From Rubrobacter aplysinae (GTDB taxonomy: Bacteria > Actinomycetota > Rubrobacteria > Rubrobacterales > Rubrobacteraceae), in contig NZ_LEKH01000004.1 in the NCBI RefSeq assembly GCF_001029505.1, forward strand, positions 137,230 to 201,229: a DNA stretch of 64,000 nucleotides. The letters run 5' to 3'. Shown one piece after another: positions 18,001-25,509 of the stretch. Position numbers and translations under genes: made by a program. Numbering within the stretch: position 1 is the stretch's first letter; each line of letters starts with the position of its first letter. The notes beneath the pieces were generated by a model. The model had not been told where the DNA came from, made no database searches, and saw nothing but the letters and a program-made list of their open reading frames with translations.

Positions 18001-18163
18001 GCTCCACACCATCGGCCTGCCGTATCACTTCGGCCCGAACGGACCGTCGGACCTGCAGAAATCCGACATCGCGAACGACCTGATGCCGGTAAGCCTGGAG
18101 CCGAACGTCTCCATCCACGAGGCCAAAGCGTTCTCCTGCAACCTAGAGAAGGGGAAGGTGTGA
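15053..18163 (+). CDS. fdnG: Formate dehydrogenase alpha subunit (FdnG/FdoG type), selenocysteine
   Basis: A selenoprotein of about 1036 residues. The TGA at 15617-15619 encodes selenocysteine (residue 189) in NQARI-U-HSSTVSGLGITYG, the FdnG/FdoG motif. [4Fe-4S] ligands are C50, C53, C57 and C85 (CPYCAVGC, then GTLCPKG). The large insertions after residue 350 match the formate dehydrogenase-N/O alpha type (E. coli 1015-1016). The chosen start is TTG at 15053 with AAAGGA 7 nt upstream; the frame is open back to GTG 14951. Neither start gives a hydrophobic Tat signal, so the catalytic subunit probably faces the cytoplasm, unlike E. coli FdnG. It is followed, with overlapping codons, by an unknown protein, the Fe-S beta subunit and an NrfD subunit. 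Confidence 0.93.
15617..15649 (+). promoter_or_regulatory. bSECIS element of the second formate dehydrogenase
   Basis: After the UGA at 15617-15619 come 18 nt, then the loop GGUCU (15638-15642). The closing stem is GUGUCC (15632-15637) with GGGCAU (15643-15648), six pairs including two G-U. Loop sequence and UGA-to-loop distance are identical to the first formate dehydrogenase in this window, while the stem sequences differ, which argues for selection on structure. Confidence 0.85.
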
Positions 18164-18543
18164 GCGATCCGAGAGAAGGAGTGAGCCGCGATCCCCACAT
18201 AGCGGAGGCCGGGGGCCGCGCCGCCAACACGGGGCCGGATACCATACCGGGCAGCGCGACCGCCAGTTCCCAGACGAGCCGCCGGGAGTCCATGCACGGA
18301 CGGCTCATGGAGCTCGCGGTGTGGCTCTCCGAGCATCCAAAGGAGGCGCGAAAAAACCTCAAGGCCATCCGCCGGGGCAACCCCATAGATCCCGGGGTGT
18401 ACTACAACTCCGGGCTGCGCATGATCGAGCGCCTGTACCGCCCGCAGCACGTGGCGCTCGGCAACAAGATGCTCCGAATCTCCACCGACCCCGCCGCTCC
18501 CGTCGAGGAGATCCGGCGCAAGGTACTAGAAGGGAAGCGATAG
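18160..18543 (+). CDS. Uncharacterised protein inside the formate dehydrogenase operon
   Basis: A 127-residue protein whose GTG start overlaps the alpha-subunit stop by 4 bp, with AGGGGAAGG upstream. Its own stop overlaps the beta-subunit GTG by 1 bp (TAGTG), so translation of alpha, this protein and beta is tightly coupled. Residues 1-40 are polar and probably disordered. Residues 45-127 are predicted helical and basic (ARKNLKAIRRGNPIDPG; YYNSGLRMIERLYRPQHVAL). There are no cysteines, signal or membrane segment. I do not recognise a family. Position suggests an assembly factor, linker or extra subunit specific to this type of formate dehydrogenase; that is inference. Confidence 0.85.
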   Translation: MSDPREGVSRDPHIAEAGGRAANTGPDTIPGSATASSQTSRRESMHGRLMELAVWLSEHPKEARKNLKAIRRGNPIDPGVYYNSGLRMIERLYRPQHVALGNKMLRISTDPAAPVEEIRRKVLEGKR

Positions 18544-19379
18544 TGGCGACGGGATTCCTGACCGACACGACCGTCTGCATCGGCTGCAAGGCCTGCGAGG
18601 TCGCCTGTAAGCAGTGGAACCAGCTACCCGCCGACGGCTACGAGTTTACCGGCGACTCCTACGACAACACCAAGCAGCTCTCCGGCACCACCTGGCGCCA
18701 CGTCGCCTTCGTCGAGAACCCCAAAAAGAAGAAGCTGACCGGCGACGTTGACCTCACCGCGCTGGCCGAGGACGTGCGTGAAGAGCTGCCCGGCGGCGCG
18801 GAGCTCGACGGCCTCGGGCGCTGGACGTTCATGAGCGACGTGTGCAAGCACTGTGTGGAGGCTCCCTGCCAGCAGGCGTGTCCGACGGGTGCGATCATCC
18901 GCAACGAGTTCGACAACGTCTTTATCCAGCCCGACGTCTGCAACGGCTGCGGCTACTGCGTCCCCGCCTGTCCCTACGGCGTCATTACCTCGGTGCCGCA
19001 CGACGGCCGCGCCTTCAAGTGCACCCTTTGCTACGACCGGCAGAAGGACGGCCTCGAACCGGCCTGCGCAAAGGCCTGCCCGACCAACTCCATCATGTTC
19101 GGCGAGGTCGAGGAGTTGCAGAAGCTCGCCGACGAGCGCGTCGAGGCGCTCAAGGCAAAGGGCTACACGGAGGCCTACGTCTACGGCACCCCCGAGGTCG
19201 GCGGCACGGGCGGCATCGGCGGCAACAACTCCAAGTTCATTCTCATGGACGAGCCGGAGACCTACAACCTGCCGCGCCACCCCTACATGCCTCACGACAA
19301 GGTCGCGCCGGCCGTCGCCGCCAGCGCCGTCGCTGCCGGGGTGCTATCCGCCGTCGTCGCGTTCGCGTTCAGAAAGTAG
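18543..19379 (+). CDS. fdnH: Formate dehydrogenase beta subunit, four-cluster ferredoxin
   Basis: A 278-residue electron-transfer subunit starting at GTG 18543, which overlaps the preceding stop. Four cysteine groups bind [4Fe-4S] clusters: CIGCKACEVACKQWN near the N-terminus, CKHCVEAPCQQACP, CNGCGYCVPACP, and CTLCYDRQKDG with a later CAKACP. This is the HybA/FdnH/DmsB layout. One hydrophobic helix near the C-terminus (AAGVLSAVVAFAF) ends in Arg-Lys and would anchor the subunit to the membrane, as in FdnH. It passes electrons from the alpha subunit to the NrfD-type membrane subunit encoded 7 bp downstream. Confidence 0.93.
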   Translation: MATGFLTDTTVCIGCKACEVACKQWNQLPADGYEFTGDSYDNTKQLSGTTWRHVAFVENPKKKKLTGDVDLTALAEDVREELPGGAELDGLGRWTFMSDVCKHCVEAPCQQACPTGAIIRNEFDNVFIQPDVCNGCGYCVPACPYGVITSVPHDGRAFKCTLCYDRQKDGLEPACAKACPTNSIMFGEVEELQKLADERVEALKAKGYTEAYVYGTPEVGGTGGIGGNNSKFILMDEPETYNLPRHPYMPHDKVAPAVAASAVAAGVLSAVVAFAFRK

Positions 19380-19386
19380 GGGAGAG

Positions 19387-20463
19387 ATGAGCGACGCCAC
19401 GCAGGATACGCTTGGATTGCAGGGCGAGCCCGGCCGCAACGGCAGTAGCGCCGAGACCTCTCACCACACCAAGGAGGACGAGAAGCGCCAGCAAAAAGAG
19501 TCCGGCTACTACGGTATCCCCCCGATAAAGAAGCCGCACTGGACGTGGCAGGTGCCGCTGTACCTGTGGCTCGGCGGGATTGGCGCGGGGTCGCATCTCA
19601 TTGCGACGCTGGTGCGATTCATGAAGGACGGAGACCCGGCGCTGCTGCGGGCGAGCCGGTACACGACGCTCGTGACCATGATCCTCTCGCCGATACTCCT
19701 GATCTGGGACCTCGGGCGTCCGGAGCGTTTCCTGAACATGCTGCGCATCGTCAAGCTGCGCTCCCCGATGTCCACCGGGAGCTGGTCCATCTCCATCTTC
19801 GGTGCCATGAGCGGGCTCATAGCCACCCATCAGGCCGCCGAAGATGGTCTGCTCGGGCGAGATAACCTCGTCGCGCGCGCCGCGAAGCGGTTCATCCCGG
19901 ATCGGGTACTCACGGTAGTAACGTTGCCGTTCGGGCTGTACGTCGGGGCTTACACGGGGATACTCCTCATAGCTACCAGCGTGCCGATGTGGGCGAAGAA
20001 CTGGATGCTCATGGGTCCGACGTTCCTCTCCTCGGGTTTCTCCAACGCTCTCTCTGCGATGTCCCTGATCCTGAACCTCGGACGCTGGGGCGAGCACAGA
20101 ACCCACTCCATGCTCCGCCGGGCCGAGAAGGCCACGCTCGTTATCGAGGCCGCGCTCGTGCTCGGCTCGCTCTACAAGATGGGCCGCTGGGGGAGCCCGC
20201 TGCGCTCCCGGAGGCTCGCGCCAACGTTCTTCGGCGGCTCGCTGCTGGGAGGCATACTGGTGCCGTTCGCGCTGCTCTCCGGTCTATTCGGCGAGCAGAG
20301 CCGCAAGAAATCCATGCTCGCCTCGGCCCTGGTGCTCGTCGGTGGCCTGCTCTTCCGCTTCGACATGGTGCTGGGCGGCAAGATGTCCGCCGACGACCCC
20401 GAGGCGACCTTTACCTTCGCCCAGCCGGAGAGAGACTCCGGGGAGCGAGGGACGACGCCGTAG
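19387..20463 (+). CDS. nrfD: NrfD/PsrC-type membrane subunit of formate dehydrogenase
   Basis: A 358-residue protein with a polar N-terminal 50 residues followed by about eight transmembrane helices. The segments PLYLWLGGIGAGSHL, IWDLGRPERFLNML and SPMSTGSWSISIFG are NrfD/PsrC hallmarks (quinone-interacting membrane subunit without heme). It replaces the cytochrome b gamma subunit (FdnI) of enterobacterial formate dehydrogenase-N, so electrons from formate probably go to menaquinone through a heme-free path. ATG start with GGGGAGAG upstream, 7 bp after the beta stop. It is the last gene of the operon and converges on the cupin gene 15 bp away. Confidence 0.9.
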   Translation: MSDATQDTLGLQGEPGRNGSSAETSHHTKEDEKRQQKESGYYGIPPIKKPHWTWQVPLYLWLGGIGAGSHLIATLVRFMKDGDPALLRASRYTTLVTMILSPILLIWDLGRPERFLNMLRIVKLRSPMSTGSWSISIFGAMSGLIATHQAAEDGLLGRDNLVARAAKRFIPDRVLTVVTLPFGLYVGAYTGILLIATSVPMWAKNWMLMGPTFLSSGFSNALSAMSLILNLGRWGEHRTHSMLRRAEKATLVIEAALVLGSLYKMGRWGSPLRSRRLAPTFFGGSLLGGILVPFALLSGLFGEQSRKKSMLASALVLVGGLLFRFDMVLGGKMSADDPEATFTFAQPERDSGERGTTP

Positions 20464-20478
20464 ACTCCGGGGCGGCTC

Positions 20479-20871
20479 CTACGAGAGGTAATCCTCGTCC
20501 GCCACGGGCTCCTGCCACTGCGTCGCGCCGTCGGATTCTAACGCCGGGCTGACGGCGACATGCACCATGAAGGTGTCGGGGGCCGCGCCGTGCCAGTGTC
20601 TCTCGTTCGGGGCGATGTAGACGGTGTCGCCGGTGTTTATCCGCTGCACCCCTTCGCCCTCTCTCTGGGCGCGGCCGGTGCCGGTTACTATGTAGAGGAA
20701 CTGACCCTCCGGATGGGTGTGCCAGTTGGTGCGGGCGCCGGGCTCGAACAGCACCCGGAGCATCGCCGCTCCGGGTTGGGGGATCGACGTTCCGTCCATC
20801 CAGACGGTGCCGGTGAACCACTCCTCCGGGCCGCGGCGGGTCTCCGTGTCTGCCGGTGAGATCACCCTCAT
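20479..20871 (-). CDS. Single-domain cupin protein
   Basis: A 130-residue conserved beta-barrel protein. Metal-binding cupin motif 1 is visible as GARTNWHTHPEGQFLYIVTG, with two His and a Glu/Gln position, and motif 2 as PNERHWHGAA with a third His. Proteins of this size commonly bind a divalent metal and act as small isomerases, dioxygenases or sugar/quinone-handling enzymes. The close resemblance to cupins linked with carboxymuconolactone decarboxylase suggests aromatic or lactone chemistry, but the reaction is not predictable. It stands alone between the formate dehydrogenase operon and the TetR-MFS pair. Confidence 0.8.
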   Translation of the reverse strand: MRVISPADTETRRGPEEWFTGTVWMDGTSIPQPGAAMLRVLFEPGARTNWHTHPEGQFLYIVTGTGRAQREGEGVQRINTGDTVYIAPNERHWHGAAPDTFMVHVAVSPALESDGATQWQEPVADEDYLS

Positions 20872-20959
20872 ACAGCCTCCTCGTAGTCGATTATGAGCGC
20901 GATTCTAAATGAGGATGAATGAGGAGACATGAAGAGACGTCGGTGGCGTTCCGGTGTGT

Positions 20960-22141
20960 CTAACGAGGCCGTACGATCACGGTCAGCGCCGCTATGGCGC
21001 CGCAGATCAGGAACACCGTCTGGTAGCCGAAGGCCCCGGCTATGAGGCCCATCGAGGCCGGAGCCAGCACGCTGCCGACGGCCAGGGCTATCAGGGCGGC
21101 GCTGAAGCCCGCCGAGGGGCCTTCCGGGAAGACCCGCGAGCTCCATACGGCGAGCAGGGCGCTGATCATCATTACGTAGGCGCCGAACAGGGCCGCCGAG
21201 AGGATCGCCGCCGCCAACGAGCCCGGAGCGACGCCCAGAAGCACGGTCGAGAGGGCGGCCGAGAGCAGGATCACGGCCAGCACCCTCCTCAGTCCGAGCC
21301 TGTTTATGGCGTCGCCCGTGAAGAACCCCGCCACGCCCGCCGCGCCGAGCACCACGAACATCAGCGGTCCGAGCGGGGCTCCCAGCGGCAGCGTGAGATC
21401 CCCGTTGCGCGAGACGTGGTCCACGGCGAAGGAGTAGTAGACCGAGCTGACCACGCCGAAGGACGTGGCCACGACGAACAACGGTACCGCATCCCCCCGG
21501 AAGAGCCAGCGCACCCCTGTAAGGCCCGCCTCCTCTCCTCCGTCCGGGCGCCCGTTACCGGAGGGCAAGACGGCCGCATTGCAGACCAGCGCCACCACCG
21601 CCACGACGGAGAATGCCACCCATCCGATGCGCCAGCCGTCGCCGGTGACTAGGGCCGTAACGCCGGCGCCGGCTATCCCGAAAGTCGTGCCCGTGCTGAC
21701 CACGGAGAGCACCCGGGCTCGGAGGGCGGGCTGCACCGCGCGCTCGGCCGCGTCGTTGTAGGGCGACCACACCCACCCCGCGCTGCTCGCGGCGAGCGCC
21801 ACCCCCGCCGCGAGCACCAGCGCGTTCGGTGAAAGGGCTATGAGCATCATCCCCAAGGCGGCGGAGATGGCGCCCGCGACCACCGGTAGCCGGGGCCCTA
21901 GCCGTGTTGCTATCGCACCAACGGCGAATAGCGCCGCGAGGTGTCCCGCGTAGCCCCCGCTGGCGATCAGGCCCGCGACCCCGGTGGAGATCCCGAACTC
22001 CTCCCGCATCCACGGCAGGAACAGACCGTACCCGTTGCGCGCCGGACCGAAGGCCACGGCGGTCGCCAGGGCACCGGCGATGGCGAGCCGGGCGCTGGCG
22101 GGCCTCACGGCGCCGGACTCCCCGGGCTTCGCCTCACCCAA
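20960..22141 (-). CDS. MFS transporter (YbfB/CynX-like)
   Basis: A 393-residue 12-helix major facilitator. The N-terminus GPARNGYGLFLPWMREEFGI and the short loops resemble the YbfB/YjiJ and cyanate-transporter-like group. An extended loop between helices 6 and 7 (about residues 200-215) is Gly- and Glu-rich. Its start overlaps the end of the TetR gene by 8 bp, so both are one transcript and translationally coupled. The palindromic operator upstream of tetR indicates that this exporter or importer is induced by the TetR ligand. Substrate unknown. Confidence 0.82.
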   Translation of the reverse strand: MGEAKPGESGAVRPASARLAIAGALATAVAFGPARNGYGLFLPWMREEFGISTGVAGLIASGGYAGHLAALFAVGAIATRLGPRLPVVAGAISAALGMMLIALSPNALVLAAGVALAASSAGWVWSPYNDAAERAVQPALRARVLSVVSTGTTFGIAGAGVTALVTGDGWRIGWVAFSVVAVVALVCNAAVLPSGNGRPDGGEEAGLTGVRWLFRGDAVPLFVVATSFGVVSSVYYSFAVDHVSRNGDLTLPLGAPLGPLMFVVLGAAGVAGFFTGDAINRLGLRRVLAVILLSAALSTVLLGVAPGSLAAAILSAALFGAYVMMISALLAVWSSRVFPEGPSAGFSAALIALAVGSVLAPASMGLIAGAFGYQTVFLICGAIAALTVIVRPR

Positions 22142-22715
22142 GCCGAGGGCCCGGCCTATCCTCTATTAACGACTCCGCCAGGAGCCGCGCCCGGCCGATG
22201 CCTCGTTCGTCTCCCTCCAGCGCGCCGGTAACGTAGGCGCCTTCCAGAATGAAAAACAGGTGCTCCGCCAGCTCTCCGGGCTCCTCGGAGCCAAGACCCG
22301 AGACGAGATCGGCGAGGAGCCCGCGTACCCCCGCCTTATGCCTCTCGACCACGGTCCTGCCGGGATGCTCCCTGTCGGGAAGCTCCGCGGAGAAGTTTAC
22401 AAAGCCGCAGCCTCTTAGCCTCCCGGAGACGAGCCAATCGCGGTAGGCGTCGAAGACGGCCAGCAGCCGCTCCTCCGGCGTCTCGTATCGTTCCAGCGCC
22501 TCATCCAGGTACTCCCACCAGCGCCGGTCCCTCTCCTCGAGGTAGGCTGCCACGAGCTCGTCCTTGGAGCCGAAGTGCGCGTAGAGGGTCATCTTCGTCA
22601 CCCCGGCATGCCCGGCGATTGCCTCTATGCCGCTGGCCCTGATCCCCTCCTCGTAGAAAAGCTCCCCGGCGGCCGCGATGAGCCGTCTGTGCGTATCCTC
22701 TGCTCTCTGGCCCAT
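22134..22715 (-). CDS. TetR-family repressor
   Basis: A 193-residue regulator. The N-terminal helix-turn-helix (about residues 8-55) contains GIRASGIEAIAGHAGVTKMTLYAHFGSKDEL, written here only to residue landmarks: IEAIAGHAGV and TLYAHFGSKDEL. The C-terminal ligand domain includes GCGFVNFSAELPDREHP, a segment common in the YcdC/AcrR-like group with a TetR_C domain. It controls the overlapping MFS gene and, by its own operator at 22724-22743, itself. ATG start. Confidence 0.88.
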   Translation of the reverse strand: MGQRAEDTHRRLIAAAGELFYEEGIRASGIEAIAGHAGVTKMTLYAHFGSKDELVAAYLEERDRRWWEYLDEALERYETPEERLLAVFDAYRDWLVSGRLRGCGFVNFSAELPDREHPGRTVVERHKAGVRGLLADLVSGLGSEEPGELAEHLFFILEGAYVTGALEGDERGIGRARLLAESLIEDRPGPRLG

Positions 22716-22723
22716 GACCCGAG

Positions 22724-22743
22724 TATACTGACCGGTAAATATA
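22724..22743. promoter_or_regulatory. 20-bp palindromic operator of the TetR-MFS operon
   Basis: TATACTGACC (22724-22733) faces GGTAAATATA (22734-22743). The half-sites agree at 8 of 10 positions, TATA-y-T-k-ACC. It begins 9 bp upstream of the tetR start codon in a locally AT-rich patch that also holds the likely -10 region. The arrangement is typical of TetR autorepression. Confidence 0.65.
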
Positions 22744-22789
22744 TAATCAAGATAGAATGGGCCATGCCGGGGGCGGGTTTCCGGGGTCG

Positions 22790-23617
22790 CTACCGGCGGT
22801 GGAGGCCGACGTGTATGCGGCGGGAGTCCTCGTAGTCTCGGACGGCGTCCCAGAGCTTACCCTCGGGGACGGTCTCGTGCCAGCGGTCGGTGCGGTATCC
22901 GTAGCGGCGTTTCAAGAGGCGTACGGAGGCGTCGGTGTAGCGCCGGGACCAGAGCAGCCTGGAGGTCCGGTCGGGCTGGCGGGGCAGGAGGCCGAGCCGG
23001 CTCTCGCGCCACCAGGTGATGTCCGGGAGGGAGGCGGCGTCGAGATCCCCGGCGAGCAGCAGGTTCGTCTCCCACTCCACGCGCAGCGCGTTCATCTCGA
23101 AGGTATCCGGCAGGGTACTGAGCGGGCCGAGCTCGAAGGCGTCCCCGGCCTCGAAGCCGAAGGTGCGCTCGAAGCGCCTTTTCAGGCTGCCCTCTCCGAG
23201 GCCCTCGTAGCGGGCCCGGAGCGCGAGCATTTGCTCGTCGGGGTAGGCCCGCAGGCCGCCGAGCGTGGGGTGCAGGGGATCCAGGCCGGCTTTCTCCAGC
23301 CTCCGGGCGGCCCGGGAGTAGGAGTGGGCGCTCAACGCCATCCACACCGCGTACCCGGCGGTGGAGATCGCCGCCCCGAGCGCCATCGTCCAGTAGAAGG
23401 CGGTGGGCGGCACCATGACGCCCTGGCCCTCTATGTAGCGCGGCCCGAAGAGGTTGTAGAAGAGCACCACGCCAGTCATCAGGGCTATGAAGGCCGTAAA
23501 ACCGACCGCCGCGAACGACCCCAGACGCCGCAACGGCGGGGCGCAGGCGGAGGCGAGCGACTCCCAGTGCTCCCGTTCCTCCTCGATGCCCGGGGGCTCT
23601 GTACGCAATCGGTCCAT
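22790..23617 (-). CDS. Hypothetical protein with two membrane helices
   Basis: A 275-residue protein. Two hydrophobic segments lie at about residues 33-57 (GFTAFIALMTGVVLFYNLFG) and 71-94. The remaining 180 residues are a soluble, Arg- and Glu-rich, mostly helical domain with many Trp and Leu. No catalytic motif, signal or known domain is recognised. A long open frame runs antisense through the whole gene on the + strand, a composition effect. It is divergent from the LCP gene and separated by 75 bp from the tetR operator. Function unknown. Confidence 0.65.
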   Translation of the reverse strand: MDRLRTEPPGIEEEREHWESLASACAPPLRRLGSFAAVGFTAFIALMTGVVLFYNLFGPRYIEGQGVMVPPTAFYWTMALGAAISTAGYAVWMALSAHSYSRAARRLEKAGLDPLHPTLGGLRAYPDEQMLALRARYEGLGEGSLKRRFERTFGFEAGDAFELGPLSTLPDTFEMNALRVEWETNLLLAGDLDAASLPDITWWRESRLGLLPRQPDRTSRLLWSRRYTDASVRLLKRRYGYRTDRWHETVPEGKLWDAVRDYEDSRRIHVGLHRR

Positions 23618-23731
23618 AGCGTCGGATTATATAGGCTACTACCGCTTCCCGGATGGGTGAGATATTACCCCTCGAATCGTCTCGTACTAGATAAGTTAGA
23701 TAAAGGTCGTCAACTGTGCTTTCATTCCGGC

Positions 23732-24616
23732 GTGCAGCACGAGAGAAGAGGAAGCTTTGAGACCCGGCGCCGCCCCGCTCATGGACGGGGCCGCGGAGGG
23801 TACTCGGGATACCGGGGTTATCGCCGGAGGCCCTATCGTGGGAGGATTTTCGCCGCCGTACTAGTCGCGCTGTTGGCGCTGCTGGCGTTGTACCTGATCT
23901 TCCCGTTCGGGACGCAGCGGGCCGTGCTCCTCGGTAGTGACGCCCGGGCCGACGAGGCTTCGCGGTCGGACACTATACTCGTGACCGCCGCCGGCTGGCA
24001 CGACGGGATGCTCGCCGTGCCCCGCGACACCCTGCTGGAGATACCGGGCGTGGGAGAGGACAAGGTGAACGCCGCCTTCGCAAGCGGAGGGCCGGATCTC
24101 ACGGTCCAGACGCTGGAAGGTTTCCTGGACCGCCGCATAGACAACTACCTCGTGATCAAGTTCGATGGTGTTGGCGACATCGTGGACGCCATGGGCGGCG
24201 TGACCATAAACGTCGAGCAGCAGATAGACCCCGTGGAGGCCGGCGGACCTGCTATATCGCCGGGCGAGCAGACCCTGAACGGTGAGGAGGCCCTGACCTA
24301 CGTCCGGTACAGGGGAGGGCCAACCGCAGACATAGGACGCGCCGGACGCCAGCAGGAGTTCATGCAGGCCGTTATGAGCCAGGCTTTATCTCCGGCCAAC
24401 CTGCCCAGGATGCCCGCCACCGCGGCCGCCATCCTGCGCAACGTGGACACGAACATGAACCCCCTGGAGGCGGCGAGATTCCTCGTACAACTCAAGCTCG
24501 CCGGCGAGAGACAGACGGCCACGTATCCCGGCACGCCACAGTACATAAACGGTATCTCATACTGGGTACCGGACAAAGCCTCCGGCGAACAGGTAATGCG
24601 AGACACCATAGGATAG
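23732..24616 (+). CDS. LytR-CpsA-Psr (LCP) family cell-wall ligase
   Basis: A protein of about 294 residues. The N-terminal 45 residues are Arg/Gly/Tyr-rich and cytoplasmic, one transmembrane helix follows (FAAVLVALLALLALYLIF), and then the extracellular LCP domain. Pyrophosphate and metal-binding residues are visible: LGSDARADEASRSDTI, VPRDT, the long DAMGGVTINV strand, and YVRYRGGPTADIGRAGRQQ. LCP enzymes move lipid-linked teichoic acid, arabinogalactan or capsule polymers onto peptidoglycan. The start is uncertain: GTG 23732 is in frame but has no good ribosome site, while AGAGGA at 23744-23750 has no in-frame start behind it. Short for the family, with no C-terminal LytR_C domain. Confidence 0.85.
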   Translation: MQHERRGSFETRRRPAHGRGRGGYSGYRGYRRRPYRGRIFAAVLVALLALLALYLIFPFGTQRAVLLGSDARADEASRSDTILVTAAGWHDGMLAVPRDTLLEIPGVGEDKVNAAFASGGPDLTVQTLEGFLDRRIDNYLVIKFDGVGDIVDAMGGVTINVEQQIDPVEAGGPAISPGEQTLNGEEALTYVRYRGGPTADIGRAGRQQEFMQAVMSQALSPANLPRMPATAAAILRNVDTNMNPLEAARFLVQLKLAGERQTATYPGTPQYINGISYWVPDKASGEQVMRDTIG

Positions 24617-24635
24617 AGGAGGGCCGGCTACGGGA

Positions 24636-25346
24636 CTACGCGGCCTCTTCCCGGGCTAGCTCCCGCTGGCGGCATATGAGCCGGTCGAGCCAGGAGAGGT
24701 CTCTGGCTTCGGTGGAGCCTGTTTCACTCTGGGTCAGGGCGCGCTCGGCGTTTACGTACCAGTTCAGGGCCTCCCGGTGGTGTCCGAGGCGGCGGTTGAG
24801 CTCCCCGACGAGGTAGGTGGTGACGGAGAGCTCGCGGTCGTCGAGGGGCTCGTCGTCCAGGGCCCGGATGTAGTAGCGGATCGCCCGTAGCTGGAAGGTG
24901 CTCTCGAAGGGCTGCTCGCGCTCGGCGCGGCACACCCACGAGCCCCGCAGGCACAGGTCTCCGAGCTCCTTGTAGTCGTAGCTGCGCTCCTTGCCGCAGA
25001 GGTCGGCGGCGTGGAAGGCGAGCCAGGATGGTTGGGCGGCGCGGAAGACCTTCAAAAGGCCGTCCTCCCGGAGTAGCTCCCGCAGCTCCTCGCGCTCGTC
25101 GGAGAGGAGGGTTATCTCCGCGAAGTCCTCGGCCGCGGCGAACGAGCAGGCCGGGCACAGGGTGACGCTGTTGTTCAGGCCGTTCTGGATCAGGCGCGCC
25201 GCGTCCGAGCGGCGTCCCGGAAACCCCGGAAACCTGGGACATAGGTCGGAGTCGCGGCCGACGGTGACGTAGGTGGAGGCGGAGGGCTGGCGGAACACGT
25301 AGCTACAGACGGGGCACTGAGCGTAGGCTCGTCTTACCTCTCCCAT
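24636..25346 (-). CDS. DUF2225 protein (zinc-binding, TPR-like)
   Basis: A 236-residue cytoplasmic protein. Two CxxC pairs (C11/C14 in CPVC and C64/C67 in CPACSF) would bind zinc, and a RDSDLCPRFPG segment lies between them, which is the DUF2225 signature. The C-terminal half is helical with TPR-like hairpins (LGDLCLRGSWVCR; LVGELNRRLGHHREALNWYV). DUF2225 proteins are widespread in Firmicutes and Actinobacteria; no biochemical role is established to my knowledge. The gene converges on the LCP gene with 19 bp between stops. Confidence 0.82.
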   Translation of the reverse strand: MGEVRRAYAQCPVCSYVFRQPSASTYVTVGRDSDLCPRFPGFPGRRSDAARLIQNGLNNSVTLCPACSFAAAEDFAEITLLSDEREELRELLREDGLLKVFRAAQPSWLAFHAADLCGKERSYDYKELGDLCLRGSWVCRAEREQPFESTFQLRAIRYYIRALDDEPLDDRELSVTTYLVGELNRRLGHHREALNWYVNAERALTQSETGSTEARDLSWLDRLICRQRELAREEAA

Positions 25347-25509
25347 CTTCGCCCTCTCTAGCGTCTTACGGTATCAGCCCCGGAGACCCCGTAACCAGCG
25401 AGCAGGTCCGGAGGCTTCTTCCGGGCCTCTGGAAACCGGATCGGGATTGAGTCTACCATACCCCCCGCAGACCCCGACCGCCGCCGCGGACGGCGGCAGG
25501 AGGCTTCTA

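Noticed and set aside
22757-23700. Long + strand open frame leading into the LCP gene
   Set aside because: It is antisense to the 275-residue gene at 22790-23617 and has Val/Gly/Pro-rich composition without domains. It is explained by third-position GC bias of the opposite strand.
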